A stretch of 64,000 nt of DNA from Heliocidaris erythrogramma (taxonomy: Eukaryota; Echinodermata; Echinoidea; Camarodonta; Echinometridae), in NCBI GenBank assembly GCA_025617745.1, contig CM046853.1, forward strand, positions 61,823,024 through 61,887,023. Reading direction: 5' to 3'. The translations under genes and the position numbers were made by a program. Shown here one piece after another: positions 49,601-58,600 of the stretch. Under the pieces are notes generated by a model. The model made no database searches. It was not told the DNA's origin and saw nothing but the letters and a program-made list of their open reading frames with translations. Within the stretch, counting starts at the first letter, position 1. Every line of letters begins with the position of its first letter.

Positions 49601-52600
49601 AGCAAGATGAGGGAGGGAAATGACAGAATGATGAAATAAATGATCAAAACAAACACTCATAGACATAGCTACATTCCTATACTTCGTGTGTATAATGTAG
49701 GCAGTCATACACCTCAACTTTTTAAAACACCACTGCACAAAAGTCACAAACATTCACTCAAAATCGGCATTTAATTTACAAAAACCGACACTAAATATCC
49801 AAGAAATACAATAAATTCAACTCACCGATGTTGGAAAAGATATTTCCAAAAATCAAATCCGTAATTTACTGTTGATTCTCGCGAAACGAGCTATCGGAGT
49901 CATTGTGTACATTTCCTGGTCGCCGCGGGCGCTGACATCTCCCCAAAAGAGTTTTGTCCTTAAAACTTCGGTCTCTATGTGGCATACACGGAAAGTCCCG
50001 ATTTTCTGTGTGCGCGATCGTAAAGATTGCTGTGGATTGCTGTGCGCTTGCGATCCCGAGTTTCTTCGTGGACAAAAATTTTATTGGCCGATTTTAGTCT
50101 AAGACATCGGCAGTATGTAAACAACACGCGATCGCGAAACAAATCGGCGGGGATTTCTCCGGTTTTGGACAAGATTTTGACTTTGGATTTTGCTGAAAAT
50201 ATCAAAAGTTCTTCCTAACGGCCATTTGAGGTAGGAGTGAGATTTTTAAGGGCTGAATTTGAAAGCAAGGTATTTAAAATATTTATATTATTTCCCCCCA
50301 TACCTTTAGTACATGCGACAGAAAATACCAACTATTTTACAGGAATGTACCCGTGAGTGAAAACAAACAAGAATAGAAACAGTCAAAAATGACATGTGTT
50401 CTGACGCACAATCACACAATCGCACAAGCAAGACAAGTGGTCAGTACTGAGTCAGAATCCCTGCAAATTGCATGCCATCATAGTTACTGCGGCAGCCCGA
50501 ACACGTAGTGTTCGGGCTGCGATTAGCAGTCCTTTGATTGCTTGGATGTCTCTTAATTACAAGCACTCATAGGCACACGCCATTGCCGACTGTGTAGGAA
50601 CGCAGGCAATAGTCAGTACGGTACTAATATGCATCACTGTGCATTTTTGGCTATATTTAAGTGAAAACCTTACATAGAAATCTAATGAAAGATAGCTAAT
50701 TATGGTGAATAATAGATGATTAAAACTTACCAGTTTGTTTTGTGACCTTTGAAGAGGGTTTCCTGAAATTTTGGGGAATTTTTTGCGAAATCTCCTATCG
50801 AGATCCGGTCAGAGCATCCATTTTGTATTTTTCACGATTATGATGAAGGGAGCCCTCAGCGCTCGTAGGGGTACCGGCGCGATCGGATCATCGATCTCCA
50901 CCTCGTTGTTTACCTGTTGTTAAGACAGCTTGGGGGTTGTTATGAGTTTAGTCTAGCGATAAGGCTTCTCATCGTGCATTCTCTACATTCTGTATTCCTT
51001 CGTGCAAGGATATTAAGCAAAGTGCTTTAACGGCGAGGAGCAATAATTGAAAAAGTCTTTGGGAGAGAACGGCCACCCGTCGTAATATCGACCTTGTCCG
51101 TATAGCTTGTGTGCGTAACATTCTGTGTACGTATCTATGGTGCGTAACCATATAGAGCGGCCTCACTAGTGCGCAACATATTGAGAGCAGTCGTCATACG
51201 TTTGGATGTCTCTGTAACAACTAAGAAAAAGAAGGCTGTAAATGTAAGTTTTTATAACTTTCTACATTTTGTATCTTAACGAACTTATAAATTAATATAT
51301 ATAGAATAAATCCTAAGTATCAGTTTGCCCACAAAAACCTCCATTTGAAACAAAATTACGTCTGTATCCCCAATACCCAGTATACACACATGTATATTTC
51401 CTAATGGTCAATATGACCATTGCTTGCTGATGTGGCGTCAGCAGCTCCAATATAATACACAGACAAGAAGGGAGGATTATGAATATTCATTAGACGAGTG
51501 GGCTCGAGCGTGCGAGGCTAGCACTTAAAAAAAAAAGTCTGACAAAAATTTGAATGAATTTACAACTTATATCAATAATAAAACAGTTGCTGATGCTTGC
51601 AACAAAATTATAACGTCAACACTTGGTCTAATGCAGTTTTACCATTTCAGTCAAGAATTAATGTAAATTATATAACAGATTATATTAACAATCACAACAA
51701 TCCATAATTCTCATTGTTAAAAGGTACTGATTATAGGAGTAAACGTGCGTCAAATAAATCATATTTTGCTGGTACAGCGTTTTTTCTGACGTAGAGTATC
51801 CCATTTATAAGTTAAAGAAATGAAATAGGAACAAAAATAATGACTGTTAATTTCCATAGCTGTGTGTCATTCTTTAGGGCATGGGGGGGGGGGGGGTGTC
51901 TGGCAGGTAGATCCCACAATATATAATCATGTGGATTTCTGGCAGGATTTATGCAAGTCTGGACAACTTTTGTTTGGTCCCCCCCCCCCACAAACTTTCG
52001 TTTGCACCTGATCTTACTTAAAATATATGGGGTGTGTATTTGTAACGTCTAACAATTTATCTCCACCACTTAAATCGTCTGGTAGTGGTCATTTGGGTAT
52101 CTGTGGACTCTGGGGAGTAATTTCCCACAGGTTTCATAAGGTTTCCTTTCTAGCTGATCTACAGTGTAGCTCAATAATGGTGGGTGGATTACTTTATGGG
52201 CGTCTGGCAGGCACTCTCCACCACTTAAATCGTCTGCCAGTGGTCATTTGTGTATCTTTGGACTAACTACGGCGAATCTGTTGATATATACATGTAGGTT
52301 TTCTTAAGGTTTCCTTTCCAGCTGATATAGCTCAATATTGGGGGTCAGGTTACTTTAGGGGCATCTGGGAAGCACTCCCACCACTTACATGTATATCGTC
52401 TGGCAGTGGCCATTTGTGTACCTTGGGACTATGGCAAATCGTTTGATATAGGTTTCTTAGGGTTTCATTTCCAGCTGATCTACATGTAGCTCAATTTTTG
52501 GACCCCCTTTGGGGGCATCTGGCGGGCACCTTCCACCACTTAAATCGTCTGGCATTGTCCATTCATGTACCTTGGGACTATGGCGAATCATTTGGTATAG

Positions 52601-55600
52601 GTTTCTTAGGGTTTCCTTTCCAGCTGATATAGCTCAATATTGGGGGTTTGGTTACTTTAGGGGCGTCTGGGAAGCACTCCCACCACTTATATCATCTGGC
52701 AGTGTCCATTCATGTACCCTGGGACTATGGCAAATCTTTTGATATAGGTTTCTTAGGGTTTCCTTTCCAGCTGATCTAGCTCAATTTTTGGACCTCTTTG
52801 GGGGCGTCTAGCGGGCACCTTCCACCACTTGAAACGTCTGGCATTGTCCATTCATGTACCTTGGGACTATGGCGAATCTTTTGGTACAGGTTTCTTAGGG
52901 TTTCCTTTCCAGCTGATCTAGCTCATTTTTTTGACCACTTTGTGACCTCCCCCTGGCCACTCCCACCACATAGAACATGCCAGATGGTCAATTTGTTATA
53001 TCGGACTATGCGATCTTTATATTCATGCACATGAAAATTGGTTTCCTTTCCAGCTAGGTTGACCCCCCCTGGCTCCCGGACTAATGTGTGTGCTTGAAAG
53101 GCGCAAGATCTCCGGCCAAAAGCAGCCTGAAAATTTCACTTTATCAAGATGATAAAGATTCTGTTGAAGAATCTGGCATGAAATCAGATATTCTATTATC
53201 CTAAAATGTAGAAGGAAGTATTTTCTAAAAATTTAGCTGATTATATTGGTGTTTTTACCTCTTCGCCAAAATTGACACAGCCCCACATAGTGATGGTTCC
53301 ATGAATTGCTCTAAACCTGTCATACCTTTTCATGGCATGCAGCACAAGCCATGAGTAGGACTTGGTAGACGTCACTTTGTGACTAATCTAGGTTTGTTCT
53401 TCTTGCCCTTTCTCTAATAAGTGGGAATTTTTAATGTGTTTGAACTACATGTATTCAGATTCAGTTCAGGGTGATTCTGTGCAATTTTTCCCGTACGACA
53501 TACGTAATTTTTCCATGTATGTCATCCAAAAATGAAGAATATCTTAATATGACCATTGAATAATGGTGCTTTCTGGTATCACCACCTGTATTCATGGTCA
53601 TATCAAGAGATTTTTTGTTTATGGGTGAAATATAGATCGGGGCGGTCATCCGGGTACTTTCGTTCAGTGCCATTGACAACCGATGAAAACACAGAGATTC
53701 TTGCATGCTCAGCAGACCATCAAACATGGCTCGCTCCACCGAATCATCGACCAGCACAATGCGAGACTCATGGGCCTGATAAGAGTCAAAAGCTGTTACC
53801 AGGTTGTGTGATCAGCATTCGAGCAAGCACGAATATTGTTTTCATCGCTCTAAGGGTTGCTAACCGGAAGTTACGTAAGCCCGCCCCAACCTTTATGGAT
53901 AAATGTCACATCGTAGGGGACACTCTGCACGAAATTGCCCTTCAAATGTTTTTAATTCTATTGTCCATTACAATGAGAAATACATGTATGTGATTACTGT
54001 AGTCTGTAGCAGCGGATGTGTTTCTGGTCTCTACCAAATTTTAATTGTTTCCCGTGGCAGAATGCTGGAGGATACATGTACGTTGGATTCAGCAGCGTTA
54101 CGCGGCCGCTGCCGCTGCGTCATATTCTTGTGTGCGCTCTAACTGCCACATTCCTTGACGGATTTCTTTCAAATTTTGTATGGAGGTGTATCTTGGTATA
54201 ATCTACCCACCTATAATTTCTGGTGATGCTGCCCCCAGTGTTCCATCTTTTATAGGGTAAATGGCCATATTTTTGTGGATAGTTTGTGTGCGCTCTGGCG
54301 GTCACATTTCTCAACAGATTTTGTCCAAATTTTGCATGAAGGTATGTCTTGGTATAATCTTGAAGTCTATAGAATTTGGTGATGCTGCCCCCAGTGTTCC
54401 ATCTTTTATAGGATCAAAGGTCATATTTTGATAGATGACTTGTGTGCACTCTGGTGGTCACATTTCTCAACGGATTTTGTTCAAATTTTGCATGAAGGTG
54501 TCTCTTATTATAACCCTTTCAAGACAATTGACCACATTTTGTGGTGGCCTAATAACTCTTGATTCAGAACTATAAAAATATACCAGATGCATGAGTAGAA
54601 AGAGCAGAAAATTCTGCAGATGCTATGTTTGATGCCAGGAATTTTTATAACGAGAATAAGCTGTAAAATCCTTAAATTGACAACACATTGAGAGGTTAAA
54701 AATCATTGTTTATTATCAAAATTAGCAATGTTTCAACTTTTTGACAAAATTCCCAACCATGTATATTGTTTTCAAAGAGATTACACCTTATTAGAACCAT
54801 GTAGCACTACATGAAAGAAAATATTATTGTTGCCAATTTGAAGAACAAAATGTGATTAATTTAGCCCTTAAATAATTCCTGTGATGCTGCCCTCATTGTT
54901 CCGTCCTGTATAGGGTCTCAAAGGTCATTTGTCCATTTCGTGTGCTCTTACATGTACTTTTGCATTTCTTGACGGATTTCTTTCAAATTTTGTATGGTGT
55001 ATCTTGGTCAAATCTACACATCTTTAGTTTTTGGTGATGCTGCCATCAGTGTTCTGTCTTTTATAAGGTCAAAGGTCATATTTGTGATGATGTCTTGTGT
55101 GCGCTCTGCAGGCTATATTTCTTGACGGATTCCTTTCAAATTTTGTATGGATATGTATCTTGGTACAATCTACAAATTTATACTTTTTTAATAATGCTGC
55201 CCTCATTGTTCCGTCCTTTATACATGTAGGGTCAAAGGTCATATGTCTTTCGTGTGCTCTAACTGCCACATTTTGTGACAGATTTCTTTCAATTTTATAT
55301 GGAGATGCGTCTTAGTAAAATCTACACATCTTTAGTGTTTGCTGATGCTGCCCCAGTGTTCCGCTTTTTATAAGGTCAAATGTCATATTTTGGTTGCTGT
55401 CTTGCATGCACTCTGGCGGTCACATTTGTTGACTGATTTCTTTCAGATTTTGTATGGAGGTCCATCATAGATTACTCTAGACCTCTACAGTTTTTTGTTG
55501 ATGCTGCCCCCAGTGTTCCATCTTTTATATGGTTAAAGGTCATATTTTAGTGGATATCTTGTGTGCGCTCTGCAGGTCACATTTCTTGACAGATTTCATT

Positions 55601-58600
55601 CAAATTTTCTATAGAGATGTATTATACTCTAATCTACACACATTGTTTTGGTGATGCTGCTCCTAGTGTTGACAATAGTCTGGGCCACTGGCGGCAATCT
55701 CTACACCATCCTTTTGTTTGAGGGAGGGGAGGGGGGAGGTTTTTTGTCCCTCCTTCGAACAAAAGGATGACGCAAAAATCGCTGTCAGTGCCGGGGGATA
55801 CATTCGCATTGCACGGCAATGGACATTTCTAGTTTAGTATGAAATGATATTATTATAATATGTGCCTTCTTTTCTCCATTTTCTCCAACACAGACCACAT
55901 GGTCGGTCTCAGCAGCAAGAGGTTTGCTGATAGACTGAAATGCAAGTAAGTGCGAAGAAAACAATGTAGCGACCCATGTGCATGATATGTAACAGAACCT
56001 GTTGAATGAAGGGAGGCCCATGGTTGTGTTGAAAAGGACTAATCACTTTAAAAAATGACTTGTGTACAAGTAGTATGATTAAAACTCAGAAACTTTACCT
56101 GACATTCTATAGGTTAACAGTTAATGGATTGAAGAAAATAAAGATAACTTACAAACATTTTATTTATTGGTTTTTATGAAAACCTTAATTTACTTCATAC
56201 TCCTTAACTATAAACCCATCTAGGATACTGGATAAAGTTGATTTTATAACTGTACTAGCTTTACATAATGTATCAATATTAGCTGAGTTGTCCATTTAAA
56301 TACACATACCCTGGAGAAAAATACATATCCAGCTCCAGTACATGCAGAGAAAGACTACGTTTTCTAGATGGAGATAGAATATACAAACATACATCCTCCA
56401 AGGATGTGTCATGTACTGGATAATTAAGAGTTTTAGAGTGTTAGCAAAATCTATAAAATGTAAATAAGTGTAAAATATTTCATATATACTTTATAAAGAA
56501 GTTTGGAAACAAAATTGAATATGAAGATTCCCTTTGGTTAAGATTGAATGTAAAACTCAACCAAGACAATTTTCTGGCCTAAAATAGAAAAGAATGTGAT
56601 GAAAATGCAATTTATCTCCTTTTGTGTGAACAGTCCACGCATTAGGCTGTTCTGCTCTGAGGTGACCTATGAGTTCCTACTGACAGATGACAGGTACAAA
56701 CATCTGCAGGGAAGCCTGTCCTCACTGCCCATCGAACAGACCAGCACAGTCACACTAATGAATGAGTTCAATGGCCAGGTAAGTATCTATTATACAAAGA
56801 TATACTGTCATGAAAGGGTCTGGTGGGAAATATGGTCCCCGAGATGATGTGAACCACGGCTATTTTCATGAGGGGCGCAGCCCAGAAGGAAAATGGTTGT
56901 CTTAACGTCACCGAGGGTACCATAGTTTAACCAGACCCTCTCATGTAGGCAGTATATATTTGGTTTATATCCGTCATCTTGAACTAAAGCCTAAATCTAC
57001 TCGTCAACCTGTGATCATGTGCACCGCATAGGCCTATGGTAGACTGCACACATACGTATACAACAGTTTTGAAGAAGGGATGAATTTGCGCTGAAATCAA
57101 ACGCATCATCACACACCGATGCCTAAAACAATAGATACGCACAAATGAATGTCGTCACAATCTAGTACGCACTTTGTGTGCGTAATGTCATACGCCGTGA
57201 ACAGTACTACTATTCAGGGATCGTGACATCAGATGTTACCCTCCATGGCAATTTCCTCATTTGCACGAGGCTAGTGGGAATTGTATTTTGTCACATGACG
57301 CGCATCGGACCAATCAATTGCGCCGATTCTTTTCATGATGGATATAATTATACTATCTATTAGCTACTCTGCATTTCAAGCATGGAAATAGATATTTGCA
57401 TTTGTTTGGTCATTGATTTGAAAATTTGAATGCTTTGAGTAACAGATATTTTTATTCGTGTAAAAATTAACCCAAAACTGGACCTTTAAGTCATCACTCA
57501 ATGTTCAGGATTATGTAGCAACATCTGTTTATCATCTTCAGCCGTTTGTTTTGTTTGGGGTGAGCTCCAAGATTATAAGAACTTTTCGTTATTGCCTGCC
57601 ATGCAAAAGTAAAGTAAAAAACCTGTTGTCCATGATGTGGAATTGCCCTTCTCTAGAAGAATGCCCTCATGACAATTTTGAAGGATAATTACAGTCATGT
57701 TACTGAATACTCATAGTTCTCAAGAGATTAAACAAAAACCCTTTTTTTTGGGGGGGGGGAGGGTGGCTCTTAAATATACCTGTTCTCCAGACTGCCTTTG
57801 AACAGAGGTAGTGTGGTTTTGTTGACAAGTTACTTGGCTGTGGATAAACAGGTACAGGTTTCAAATCCCTTCCTCAGCACTAATGTCCTTTGGCAAGACA
57901 TTAATATACATGTACATTTGCCATACTTAACCCAAAGCAGGGTTAGTTATCCCGAGCATTTTGGATGTGCATATTGAACGTTGTACAGTATCAAAACTAT
58001 CTGATTGAATCATAAATTTGTATATTATTGAAGTAATGAAAAAATCCTTTTAAGTTCTAATTCATTTGTATATTTTCTATTCTCTGATCTGTAACAGGAA
58101 GAAAAATTATTGGTCACTCTGCTGCCAGCAGGCCACTGCCCTGGTTCTGTTATGTAAGTCTTAGTATGTAGGGTTTGAAACTAGCAAGGTCTAAGGGCAA
58201 ATGTTTCTAAAGTTAAGAATGAACCCATATTTCATTTCTTTTCAGAGACCTAACAGGACCCTCTTAATTTTGATAGTGTCCTTTAATAAATAATTAATCC
58301 CTAAATTAAAGTTATTGCGGAGCCCTGGACCAGTATTCATTTCAATACTGCAATTAGGTCAGCATTTTATTCATCATTCAGCTTAAATTGTATTAAGATC
58401 ACATATTAGATTTGCATTTGCATTTGCAAACAGGTCAATTCTAGCTAGAAATAATTTATCAGTCCTTGTGATGTCACATTGCCCAGTGCCCATTAAAAAT
58501 GTATTAATTGAAGGGATATCTTCCTTGGGTTTTGGTTTTTCCAGCGTCAACCAGCAAGCTACCTTATCTAAATAAAAATCATACGTGCTTTGAACGTGTT

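Noticed and set aside
52025..53060. Regular repeats resembling an array with spacers
   Set aside because: Units are ~150 bp, diverged and contiguous, in animal DNA; this is a satellite and not a CRISPR array.
53461..53780. Minus-strand frame containing [16 protein letters not shown]
   Set aside because: Non-random in appearance, but no family, no partner exon and located inside an intron of an opposite-strand gene; left unassigned.
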